This document shows positions 1 to 8,147 of a stretch of 14,900 nucleotides of DNA, one piece after another; positions within the stretch are counted from its first letter, which is position 1, and each line of letters starts with the position of its first letter. The stretch is taken from contig JADGJG010000639.1 in the NCBI GenBank assembly GCA_027596195.1, positions 1 through 14,900 of the forward strand, in the 5' to 3' direction. Source of the stretch: Podochytrium sp. JEL0797 (taxonomy: Eukaryota > Chytridiomycota > Chytridiomycetes > Chytridiales > Chytriomycetaceae). The translations under genes and the position numbers were made by a program. Below the pieces are notes generated by a model, which saw nothing but the letters and a program-made list of their open reading frames with translations, searched no databases and had not been told where the DNA came from.

Positions 1-202
1 CCCTCCTGTCTACGCCTCCATGGCCCCCAAGCACCACGTCTTTGAGCCGCCGACCCCAAAAGCCTCCCCACCGAATGCAAGCGAATCCAATGAATACGGA
101 TTCAAAGTGCAACGAACAACCACCACCGACTCCACTGCGTCAACATCTTCCAACATGAGCATGCAGTCGATCCGATCCTTCTTTGACAAGATCAAGTTTT
201 AG
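1..202 (+). CDS. Small Ser/Thr-rich protein, copy A, 5' end outside window
   Basis: The frame is open from base 2 and ends at the TAG at 200-202. The visible part is about 66 residues. Two paralogs in this window begin MALSPSV, so the true start should lie a few codons upstream of base 1; the internal ATG at 20 matches an internal Met of both paralogs. The protein has a His-Val-Phe motif near the N-terminus, a Ser/Thr-rich middle and a C-terminal segment SIRSFFDKIKF that resembles SVRSFYKKLMFF of copy B. I see no membrane helix or known domain. An AATAAA lies about 45 nt after the stop. It is nearly identical to the inverted copy at 1555-1768 but lacks that copy's frameshift. Function is unknown. 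Conservation of frame and C-terminus between copies A and B supports real coding. Confidence 0.6.
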   Translation, partial: PPVYASMAPKHHVFEPPTPKASPPNASESNEYGFKVQRTTTTDSTASTSSNMSMQSIRSFFDKIKF

Positions 203-393
203 TAAAATCATTTATTTCTTCTCTTTCCCTGATTATACTATAAAATAAAACTTCTGCATATTCAAAACTCGATACAAACGCTTGCCGATAACCTTTTCAA
301 GTGTCATCATGGAAGCGCAATTTCGTTTTTAACAGGCTTGGTCAGCCTTAAAAATCAGCTTCGCAAATTTTGTGGAATCGAGGCAGAACTCGC

Positions 394-440
394 GATATAC
401 CCAATTCCCGTGTTTGGAGATATACCCGATGCCTGTGTTT
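394..440. repeat. Imperfect 22-nt tandem repeat
   Basis: Bases 394-415 and 419-440 are two copies of a 22-nt unit that starts GATATACCC and ends GTGTTT, with three or four differences between them. They lie in the intergenic stretch between small-protein copies A and B. I see no function for them. Confidence 0.6.
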
Positions 441-508
441 TTCATTCGCGTCGCTTTCAAATTTTGCAGCGTCCCAATTCCACCCCTTTGCAGCTTCTCA
501 ATTCCACC

Positions 509-601
509 CCGCATTTCCACACGCATTCATGATTCGATAAGATGTGATTCAAGCGTTAGGAACGTCCACGTTGCGGTCGTTTTGTCATTCCGATCAATTC
601 G
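509..601 (+). repeat. Dispersed repeat block R1 with core CCGATCAATTCG
   Basis: This block starts CCGCATTTCC and ends with CCGATCAATTCG. Related blocks lie at 1179-1275 (same strand) and 1398-1484 (opposite strand), each downstream of a small-protein gene copy. Shared features are a GATGTGATT-like segment, a segment reading CACGTTGCG or CATGTTGCG and the exact 12-nt core. R1 also sits about 245 nt upstream of the copy B start, so it could be part of that promoter, or simply part of the duplicated unit. Confidence 0.65.
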
Positions 602-766
602 ACATTTCCTCACGCGCCTCGGCGCCCCCACGAAACTTCTCCACACGCCTCGCCCTTCTCCACACACGCAAAGGTGCCTTTCAGAAAACTTAGCCACACC
701 GCGGCACCGGTTTGTGTAATCGCGGACGAAATCTTGACGAAATCTTCCAGTTCGATTATGATATGA

Positions 767-775
767 TATAAAAGG
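767..775 (+). promoter_or_regulatory. TATA box of small-protein gene copy B
   Basis: TATAAAAGG lies 71 nt before the copy B ATG. Between them is an A/C-rich leader with repeated CAACAACA units, typical of fungal 5' untranslated regions. The leader is partly shared with the inverted copy at 1555-1768. Confidence 0.65.
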
Positions 776-845
776 ACAGCGCCCCTGCAAGATCCGCCAA
801 AACATCTATCCAAACAACACCTAACAACAACAACACCAATTTTTA

Positions 846-1079
846 ATGGCTCTCTCTCCATCCGTCTTTGCTTCCATGTCCCCCAAGAACCACGTCTTTG
901 TCCTATTGGACGACAAACCCACACTCGGACTCCCTCTCTCGCGGTCTGCCACAAGCGAATCGACTGACTTTGGTCTGAAAGTCCCGCGAACCAGCACGTC
1001 CGAATCGGCAAGCTCGAGTGCTTCAAGGACAAGCAGGCAGTCTGTCAGGTCGTTTTACAAGAAGCTCATGTTTTTTTAA
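846..1079 (+). CDS. Small Ser-rich protein, copy B (intact paralog)
   Basis: This is an intronless 77-residue open frame with an ATG start in a good context after a TATA box and A/C-rich leader. I do not recognise the family. Residues 1-20 (MALSPSVFASMSPKNHVFVL) align with copies A and C. The middle, about residues 35-65, is rich in Ser, Thr and Arg. The C-terminus SVRSFYKKLMFF is basic and aromatic and is the most conserved part across the paralogs. There is no signal peptide, membrane helix or Cys pair. The C-terminus could bind a partner or a membrane surface, but this is only inference. A strong TATA and short leader fit a gene with high or inducible expression. It is tail-to-tail with copy C, about 475 bp apart. 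Confidence 0.65.
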   Translation: MALSPSVFASMSPKNHVFVLLDDKPTLGLPLSRSATSESTDFGLKVPRTSTSESASSSASRTSRQSVRSFYKKLMFF

Positions 1080-1178
1080 ATCTTTTTCTTGAATATTTAT
1101 ATAAATCGGAAATATATCCTGCTCTTTTCCTTTTCTCCCTCCTTCGTCGGAGCATCCACGTCGCTTTTGCCCCAACCA

Positions 1179-1275
1179 CCGCGCATTTCCACAAACATTT
1201 ATGGATTAAAGTATGATGTGATTTACGTGCTCGGAATCTTCATGTTGCGTTCTCTTTGTGATTCCGATCAATTCG
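1179..1275 (+). repeat. Dispersed repeat block R2 with core CCGATCAATTCG
   Basis: This is the second member of the R family, starting about 100 nt after the copy B stop codon. It starts CGCGCATTTCC and ends with the exact 12-nt core at 1264-1275. Its similarity to R1 covers the whole length, with scattered substitutions. Confidence 0.65.
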
Positions 1276-1397
1276 TCACGGCGCCACCGTATACAACCAT
1301 GGACGTGGAAGTTTGGAGCACGAGATCATCTTAATTACACCCACTAATGTAGGCGGAAAAGGGGTGTGCATGGGGCCTGGTCGGCGCTATTGAAATA

Positions 1398-1484
1398 CGA
1401 ATTGATCGGATTGGTAGAGAGTACGCAATGTGGAGTTCCAAACTGAATCATCTTAAATTTATCCATTAACGCATGTAAATGCGG
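1398..1484 (-). repeat. Inverted repeat block R3 with core CCGATCAATTCG
   Basis: Read on the minus strand this block starts CCGCATTTACATGCG and ends with the same 12-nt core (1409-1398). It lies about 70 nt after the copy C stop codon, the same relative place as R2 after copy B. R2 and R3 therefore face each other as the inner arms of a large imperfect inverted repeat centred near 1335. Confidence 0.65.
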
Positions 1485-1554
1485 AGCTTTTTGAATAATC
1501 ATGGATTTTATTTTATATAAAAAAAGAGGAGAAGAGAATAAATATATGATTTCA

Positions 1555-1768
1555 CTAAAACTTGAGCTTGTCAAAGAAGGATCGGATCGGCTGCATGCTC
1601 ATATTGGAAGATGTAGAAGCAGTAGAGTCGGTGGTGGTTGTTCGTTGCACTTTGAATCCGTATTCATTGGATTCGCTTGCATTCGGTGGGGAGGCTTTTG
1701 GGGTCGGGCGGCACAAAGACGTGGTGCTTGGGGACCATGGAGGCGTAGACAGAAGGAGAGAGAGCCAT
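1555..1768 (-). pseudogene. Small Ser/Thr-rich protein, copy C, inverted and frameshifted
   Basis: The ATG at 1768 opens MALSPSVYASM, matching copy B. Near base 1708 there is one extra C compared with copy A, in a run of three C's before GACCCC. As written, translation leaves the conserved frame and stops after about 33 residues at a TGA. The conserved frame continues downstream of the extra base to the TAG at 1555 with the C-terminus PIRSFFDKLKF, almost identical to copy A. The 3' flank with AATAAA is also shared with copy A. It is either a recent pseudogene or carries a sequencing or assembly error at the C-run. Confidence 0.75.
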
Positions 1769-1858
1769 TGTAGAAAATAGTTGCTTTTGGTTGTTCTGTT
1801 GTAGATGCCTTCTGAACGCGATGATGGGGCTTTCTTGTACGTCATTTCTCGGCGATCA

Positions 1859-1895
1859 GGAGTCGAACATGCGTATCTGAACCATGTTCGAATCC
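1859..1895. repeat. Perfect-core inverted repeat (hairpin)
   Basis: TCGAACATG at 1863-1871 is the exact reverse complement of CATGTTCGA at 1883-1891, with an 11-nt spacer. After one mismatch the pairing continues for three more bases on each side, giving 12 of 13 pairs. It lies upstream of inverted copy C. The right arm resembles a tRNA T-loop (GTTCGAATCC), but no cloverleaf forms around it. Confidence 0.6.
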
Positions 1896-1899
1896 CATG

Positions 1900-2680
1900 A
1901 CACATGAGCGCCCAGGAGGCGCGTGGGAGGCGCCTGGGTGGTGCTGTGGCGCGTTCCGGAGAGTGTGTGTTTGGGATCAGGAGCCAGCGTCACAGCAAAA
2001 ATTTGCGGCTGATGTGAACCACCAAAGTTATCGGCATCAACCAGCAAGCCCGAGCAACGCATAAAATCAATCTGAAAAGATCTGGATATTCAACAGATAT
2101 TCTCAACCCGGGGAATCCACTTTGATTTAATTTTGATAGATTCAGTCCATTTCTTAATAAAATTCAATCTGTCTTTCTTTTAAATCCTATATATATATCA
2201 AAACTGGAGAAATCCACTGATTTGGGGGCGTTATGGTCAGAAGGGCATTGTGCGTCACAACCAATGGTTGGTTGCAATTCGAACTCTTTTTTCGGCTTTT
2301 CATCCTCCCCCTTCTCCCAACGGAACTAAAATTAAGAAACAAAAAAAAGCTAAATGCATCCAGGTTTGGGGGACTTTTGATCTCACCGCTATCATCGATT
2401 CCCCCAACCCATGCAATCCGAGTCCAAAACGGGCCAAAGCGGTGGTGTATAGTTCTCCATGTATGTCATATTGAATGGTAATAATACATGGTTTAAGCGA
2501 CGGCCATCATTCCTTTCGACTGCCGATGTGAGCGAATTTTATGAAGCCCAGGACGGAAGGACAGTTGTGTCCAAATCGAGGCTTCGTTAAGAGGAATTAA
2601 TCTTAAAAGAAACTATGTCTATTGCACGAACCCACCAAAATGATAAATAAAAATAGTAACCACACCAATTATGAAATCCG
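1900..2680. other. Stretch without a recognisable gene
   Basis: The first part is GC-rich with short GGAGGCGC direct repeats near 1915-1935. The rest is AT-rich with a (TA)n run near 2190. Short open frames on both strands have no recognisable sequence. The last part should hold the 3' untranslated region of the minus-strand gene ending at 2681, although I see no clear AATAAA on that strand. Confidence 0.5.
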
Positions 2681-4464
2681 TCATTTCAGCCTCACACTCC
2701 CATCGCACGCGTATTCAAACTCCGTCGCCTGCCTCAACACCACACTTCCATCCAACAACCCGACAAATGATCGCAACACCTCTGTCGAATTCGTCAACTT
2801 CCAATCCCGCAGAACTCCACCCAGGTTCTTGGCTTCTTCGAAATTCACTGCTCCAATCAAGTTTGGATACTTTCGCACCGTGTCCACGCTCAGAATCTGC
2901 TCGTACCATGCCAATTTGATTTGTGCCTCGGTCCATTGCGTTCCGTCATTCGTGGATGCGTAGATGGGGATATAGGGTGCTCCTGTTTCAGGTAACAGCA
3001 TGGGCTTGTTGCGTCCACTCGGGGAACAAAACTTTTCGTAAAAGTCATGCACGTGCTGAAACACGCTCATGTTTGTGACCAAGTTTGGATCCAACACTTT
3101 CTCCGTAACAGTCCCGTTTCCATCCATGTAATCGTCGAAGTAAGTTGGTGGAACCGCACAGTTTTCACAGCCGGCCAAAGGGTAATAGTACAACGACAAC
3201 GCAACCCAATCGACCACGTCGTCGCCGGGGTAGAATGGTGTGTATGGATCGTCGAGAGAATTGATGACGCCGTCGTTGTTTGTGTCGAGGGCTTCGAAAT
3301 CGGGGCCAGTGGTGGGAGTTTGTTGGAAGCCGCCGCCAACAAAGGGGTACGTGATTCCGATATTGGGGCCCCATACCATTGCTGAAAAATTGAATAGAGC
3401 GTGTTGAGAGGATGTAGGAGAGAAAGCGCAGGCCAAATATTCCGAACCTGTCATGTTGGTGTATTTTTTGACAAAGCCAGCTACTCGTCGAAACAGGGCG
3501 ATGTATTCGGTCGGCCGGTTACCGTAAATATTCCAGTCCCCTGCAATATGCCTCCAAAATTTAGCCTCTCCGAAAACCTCATATTACGAAACCCTCACCG
3601 TTCATTTCATGCCCAAACCGAAACAAAATCGGAACCCGATACACGCTGTTCATGAGCGACAAATCGCGCCCAAGACGATCAAACACCGCATCCGAGTAAG
3701 CAGTCATGTTTTGGGACGCCGGCATCATGGTCAATTCAAGAATCCCGCCCACACGACCGACTTCCGATGCGAACCAGTTCAACGATGAATTATCGTATGG
3801 ATTTGCGTCGTTGGCGAAAAGCTCCATGAATGTATTGCTGTGTAGTGTGTTGGGTTTTTTAATCGCAATGAAGGTGGTAGAGGCGGGGCGCAACGGCCTT
3901 ACAAAATCAATGGGGTGTATCCATTCAGTTTCGTCCGCATCATTGACGGGGTCTCGTAACTCCAATCCAAGCTGAATCCAAACACCATTGAGTCGGTCAT
4001 TTGAGGTTGAACGCGAGCGAAGCCTTTGGATTCGTCGAAATGGCACCTGTCAAAAAATGGCGGGTTCATTTCTTTGGAAAGCCACGTACGCCACAAGGAA
4101 GGGCATACCCTGGAAGAGTCTGTCCCGTTGTCGGATCGAATATCGCAAAAGGTTCGAGAGACACTGATGGGGGCTGGGCGAGGGAATGCAAATTGTAGAT
4201 CATCCACGAGTAGTACAGCAGCCACGAGAGGGCCAGAAACATGGCAAGGAACGACTTCAACCAGAAGAGGCAGAAGCAAATCCGCAGTTTACGAGAGTGG
4301 TGTTGCTGTGATGTGGTTTGGGGCCGCGTGTGGAAACTCCGGACAGTTGTCCTTCGCGAAACGCGCGACACGAGTCTTACTCGCCGCATCATCGAATCAG
4401 ACATGCATTCCGCGAGTGGCGACGAGTCATCTGCAAGAATCGGCTGTAGGGAGCTGAAGGACAT
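2681..4464 (-). CDS. Membrane-anchored GH26-family glycoside hydrolase (mannanase-like), four exons
   Basis: Exons on the minus strand are 4464-4109, 4046-3903, 3837-3599 and 3540-2681. Introns of 62, 65 and 58 nt start GTATGC, GTAAGG and GTGAGG and end AG. Joined, they give 1599 nt and 532 residues with no stop. Residues 1-60 are basic and probably cytosolic; 62-90 form one strong hydrophobic helix with no cleavage site, so a type II membrane protein is likely. The GH26 fold follows. FRFGHEMNG holds the predicted acid/base Glu244, and LLPETGAPY holds the nucleophile Glu431. The intron after HEMNG restores the family's aromatic segment (DWNIYG). Residues 332-343 form a calcium-loop pattern (DTNNDGVINSLD) before PYTPFYPGDD. 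GH26 enzymes cut beta-mannans or related beta-glycans with retention; the exact substrate cannot be read here. Start codon: the most upstream ATG was chosen; Met21 or Met25 are alternatives. Confidence 0.87.
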
Positions 4465-4614
4465 GCTAGTTTGGTGTGACTTTTTTTGTTTCCTGTGGGG
4501 GGCGTTTTTGACAGCTCGGTGTGACGGCGGGATTTTTTTCCGGCGGGATGTTGAATTTGATGAATCAATTTACAAACGCCATTTAAATTGTATTTGATTT
4601 GTTGCATGTATACT

Positions 4615-5400
4615 TCAGCACGATCCAAGTGTTCCTTTCAACGCAGTCGCAAACGGTGAAAAATATGAATAAACATTGTTTGCTTCAGTCACTGCCTCGC
4701 CCAACAAACGACTCGCCCTCGTCATGCAGCTCTTGAGTTGAGGATCGGGACAGACAATTTGTGCATTGCTGCCAATCGCATCCAAGCCTGGAATCGCAGA
4801 AGCGCCATACACTTCGACGATTTTGTCCACAAAACGCGCGACGCAAAACTCGGTGCGATTCAAGAACGGATTCGGAACCGGCGGTAAGGCCAGGCTACCC
4901 AGAGCAACGTCTTTTGCGGAGTCGACATGAAAACAGACGAGCGACTGCAGAACGAGACTCGCGCTCACCAAGTCTGAGAAGTCGAGGCCGCCAAACACGT
5001 CCAAGAAGGGATTCATAGTATAAACAACCGTGTTTTGGACAATGGGATTCGCTGACTGCAGAATCGCATACGGATTCGCCGTGGTGGTTGAGCAATCACC
5101 CACGGCTTCCCGCAGGAGGCTCAGGGCGGCAGTACAGTTGCTGTGGCAGAGCCGCGGCAGAAGCATCGCAGACTGCAGCGTCGAAAGCTGGAGACTCGGT
5201 GCGTTCATTGCCATCAGCCCCAGCAAGCCGCACATTTGGAATGCGCTGATCACGGCTGGCGACGAGACGAGGCTCGCCTGGCATGCCGCGTTGAGCTGCG
5301 AGTCGAACGGGATCGGGTTGATGAGGCTCGGGAGGTAGATTTGGGCAAGTGAGAGCGAGGCAAGGAGGAATATCCAGAATGTCTGGTGCGAAACACGCAT
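4615..5400 (-). CDS. Secreted cysteine-rich protein of unknown function
   Basis: This is an intronless 261-residue frame. Residues 1-19 form a signal peptide: MRVS, then a hydrophobic core and a likely cut after SLSLA. The mature part has ten cysteines at 40, 57, 85, 89, 103, 156, 186, 217, 225 and 261, an even number that fits five disulfides. The first five have spacing C-x16-C-x27-C-x3-C-x13-C, and the sequence between them is rich in Ala, Leu and Ser and probably helical. N-glycosylation sequons occur at Asn88 (NCT) and Asn181 (NRT). I do not recognise the family and see no catalytic motif. It ends 150 bp before the GH26 gene starts, on the same strand, and its start is 84 bp from the DOMON gene's stop. 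Secretion is well supported. A wall-associated or effector-like role would be inference. Confidence 0.72.
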   Translation of the reverse strand: MRVSHQTFWIFLLASLSLAQIYLPSLINPIPFDSQLNAACQASLVSSPAVISAFQMCGLLGLMAMNAPSLQLSTLQSAMLLPRLCHSNCTAALSLLREAVGDCSTTTANPYAILQSANPIVQNTVVYTMNPFLDVFGGLDFSDLVSASLVLQSLVCFHVDSAKDVALGSLALPPVPNPFLNRTEFCVARFVDKIVEVYGASAIPGLDAIGSNAQIVCPDPQLKSCMTRASRLLGEAVTEANNVYSYFSPFATALKGTLGSC

Positions 5401-5484
5401 TTCAAAAAATTCTGTTTCACTGTCAAACCTCCTCCCTCTGCCACTTGCCTAAATTGGTATTACCCTCTTTTAAAAAGAGACAGT

Positions 5485-6424
5485 TCAAACAAAGAAAGAT
5501 AGGAAAAGCACGACAAATCCTCCTATCTTCTTGGATGCTGCGCTCCGCAACATCGCGTTGGAGTTCCCAACCGGCTTGCCAACAAACTCAGGCGCCACCT
5601 GCGCCGGCACAGAAGGCAATGTAGTTGTGACAGGGGGTGGAGAGGGTGGTGAATCGGTTGGGCTTGCTTGTGCCGGTGGCACGGAAAGTGGGGCTGCTTG
5701 CGAGGTCGAAAAATCTACTACCGCAGAAGTGACAGGTGCATCTTGAATCGATACAGGTGGTGGTACTGCAGCAGTCGGTGCAGGTGGAGCAACAGCTGCA
5801 GGTGGAGGTGGAGCTGGAGCTGGGTCTGGAAAGAAATTAGGAGATTGAAGAGGATGGGGAATCATACCAATCAATGCCCCATTCAAATGCCCATCTAGGT
5901 TATGCATTCCAAGCGCCGCCCCAGGATCAGCCGACGAGATTAAACCCTGACCCGTCGACGCCGCAAACATGAAATTGAGCGCCTGACCCGGCGTCGCACC
6001 AATCCCGCCCATCGTTCTTGAAAACACAATGTTCCAGTTCCCCGCGGCATCGACACCCGTGCCACTCACTAGTTGCAAGCCGTTTGGACTTGCTGGGTTC
6101 ACAACGGCATTATACCCGCTGGCCGTTCGATCCGAAAGTACAAATTGGGAGCCCGTGAACCACATCACGTGGAGTTGATTCGAAGTGGACATGCTGGATC
6201 CGAATCCGAGAGCGACCCAAGTTGTTCCCCTGTTGATCGCAACTGTCAGATCCAATTTTGTGTGGAGCAGAACGGCAGATCACTCACGCAGGTGCCGTGA
6301 CCGTGAAGACAACGGATTGACCATCAGAGCTCGCCTGTCCGTTGTATGAGATTCCGTTGCCCGCTTGGATCAGAGCCGATTGCGCCGCAGTAGCGAGAAG
6401 CGCGAGAGAAGTGATGGCACGCAT
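5485..6424 (-). CDS. GPI-anchored DOMON-domain (cytochrome-like heme) protein, two exons
   Basis: Exon 1 is 6424-6288 and exon 2 is 6229-5485. The 58-nt intron starts GTGAGT, has a CTGAC branch-like site and ends CAACAG. Spliced length is 882 nt, 293 residues. Residues 1-17 are a signal peptide. Residues 20-165 form a DOMON domain with TTWVALGFGSSM (Met59) and GMHNLDGH (His155, His160). In cellobiose dehydrogenase cytochromes, a Met and a His about 98 residues apart bind heme b; here Met59 and His155 are 96 apart, so heme binding is plausible. Residues 170-265 are a Pro/Ala/Ser/Thr-rich linker. The tail has small residues near 268-277, two Lys, then a hydrophobic end (GGFVVLFLSFFV) typical of a GPI signal. 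There is no flavin domain. A surface electron-transfer partner, for example for polysaccharide-oxidising enzymes, is inferred. Confidence 0.85.
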
Positions 6425-6713
6425 TTTTTTTGGAGATCAAAAAAAATTTCAATTTCGGGTCACGCGAAGTGTAAGATGAATGGAATTTTAATTCATCCCG
6501 TTTTATTAATGGGCGATGGAATCCATGATACGTCACCACTGGGGAGGGGATTCCTTCGACTCTTCTCCCTCTCTTCTTCCATTACCATTTTCTCTTTCCA
6601 TCCAGGAGGACGCGAGGCCGTTTCGCATCATCAGAGGAATCTGAGAGGAATCCGAGAAATTCAAGATTATTAAAAAATTACTTTATTAAGATCAATTTGC
6701 ATTAAATATTTGT
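6425..6713. other. Intergenic region between DOMON gene and tRNA-Pro
   Basis: It holds the 5' leader of the DOMON gene, with a run of A's just before its ATG on the minus strand and the AT-rich TTAATAAAAC near 6505 as a possible TATA element. The side next to the tRNA is AT-rich. No gene is visible. Confidence 0.5.
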
Positions 6714-6785
6714 GGCCCAATGGTCTAGTAGTATGATTCGTCTTTAGGGTAGACGAGGTCCCGGGTTCAATTCCCGGTTGGGCCC
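6714..6785 (+). tRNA. tRNA-Pro (anticodon AGG)
   Basis: The 72-nt gene folds into a full cloverleaf. The acceptor stem is GGCCCAA with TTGGGCC, and the D stem is GTC with GAT. The anticodon stem is CGTCT with AGACG around loop TTAGGGT, giving anticodon AGG. The T stem is CCGGG with CCCGG around TTCAATT. The discriminator base is C. There is no intron and CCA is not encoded, as in eukaryotic nuclear tRNA genes. Confidence 0.97.
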
Positions 6786-6792
6786 AACTTGC

Positions 6793-6797
6793 TTTTT
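6793..6797 (+). terminator. Pol III terminator of tRNA-Pro
   Basis: A run of five T's starts 8 nt after the discriminator base, the usual RNA polymerase III stop signal. Confidence 0.8.
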
Positions 6798-7887
6798 CGC
6801 TGGAATCGGGGAGGAGTCGGCAAGGCACCTCCGTATTCCCTTCAGCTTAATTAACTCTTTGAGCACGCCGCATTTTTGAGGTGCCAAAGATGCCATCATT
6901 CTTGTTCTTGACCGGCGGCGAAAGACGGCAACGGCGAAGTCTGTGATGAACCTGTAACCGAATTTACACGCTACAGGTGATTCCGTTGGTCTGATCAGTG
7001 AGTTTTCGGATTTGGCTTGATCCTGAATGTTTTCACCCCCCTCACACCTGAACAGAACAAAAATATTCATATCCAGTCGCGAAGGGATTCAAGTATGTGT
7101 ACCAATTGAGCCTGCACCTCTATCTCTTCCTAGCTTGACTTCTATTCGAGAATGGGAAGGGAAATTGGGCTTTTTCTTTTTCCTTTCCAAACAAAAAGCT
7201 AAATCCAATCGCGGGCATGGATTGAGAAGACTTTTGCAGTCACATTGATACCAGTTTGACTACTGCTGCCTCCACTTCCCATGATGCAAATAATCTACTC
7301 ACCCATTTTTTTGTGGGGGTTGAATTTTGATATATATGAACAATTTTTGAACTGGTGGGGGATAATGAGTGCCTCAACTGTTTCAAGGAACTGTAATTTT
7401 CTCCTTGGGTGGAGGTTTCAACTTGGCTTGATTTGAATAAACTTTTGAAGTAGCTGCAAATCAGTAGAGGGTGTGTTCTTGCTCAGCTGACACCGGCAAC
7501 CTCAAACAAGAATAAGGATCACAAGTGGGGCTTTAAGTTGTATTTAGGAGGAGGAAGAGGAGGCTGTGGAGAACTTTTCCAAAGTGCTTGAGAATAAAAG
7601 CCAACCAGATTTTGTTCAATTCACTCAAAATGGCCATTGGGGACTTTGAATGTGACGGTAATCAAATGTCCACAATACTTGGTCAGGAGCACAGATTCGA
7701 CTGGGGGGTCGTTGGCGAGCATATTTTGGGATGTTTTTTGATGGGACCATTTCCAGCCCATCAAATCATGACAAGGGGAGCAAACCGAAAACGGCCGGCA
7801 GAAAGGCGTTGACATGGCTTTATTTATTTAGGAAAGGAAAGGAGAGGTGCCGCATTCAACATTAGATGAAAAAGATTATATTTTTAG
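6798..7887. other. Stretch of about 1.1 kb without a recognisable gene
   Basis: Short open frames on both strands show no signal peptide, domain or paralog in the window. A weak inverted repeat (GGCACCTC with GAGGTGCC) lies near 6825 and 6882. There are homopolymer runs near 7305 and 7930 and a GGAGGAGGAAGAGGAGG tract near 7547. It may be decayed transposon or simple intergenic DNA. Confidence 0.5.
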
Positions 7888-8147
7888 TGCAGCCTCTGAT
7901 ACAAAGTAGCCGAAAAATGCAATGTTATGGAATTGGAGTTGGATTTTAGACTGCTTTTTATTGAATAAAAATACTCTCCTTTTATACCTTTGGATTTGAA
8001 ATAAGGTGGAGAATTAAAGAATAAAATACAGAGAAGCTTCGAGAAAGAGTGCCACCAGAAAACATAGGAAATACTCAGGGTGCCACCATGAAAGTATGAG
8101 ATGGAAGAAAAATGGGGACCACCGATGTTGGAGCTCATTCTCTAACA
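7888..8147 (-). repeat. 3' LTR of the Ty3/gypsy element (260 bp)
   Basis: Read on the minus strand it starts TGTTAGAGAATGAGCTC, directly after the purine-rich GGAGGCGGG (probable polypurine tract), and ends CTGCA. It therefore has TG...CA ends. Inside are TATAAAAGG (7986-7978) and AATAAA (7962-7957), the expected promoter and polyadenylation signals. Its first 17 nt match the remnant at 9797-9781 with one difference. Confidence 0.75.

Noticed and set aside
1851..1905. Possible tRNA or tRNA-like gene because of GTTCGAATCC
   Set aside because: No acceptor, D or anticodon stems can be formed around it; the T-loop-like string is explained by the hairpin.
6744..7070. Minus-strand frame ending VGPNRELNPGPRLP
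   Set aside because: Its C-terminus is the antisense of tRNA-Pro, and the remainder has no recognisable domain or start context.
7588..7815. Open frames of about 64-74 codons on both strands
   Set aside because: Neither has recognisable motifs, and overlapping frames on both strands in AT-rich DNA are expected by chance.
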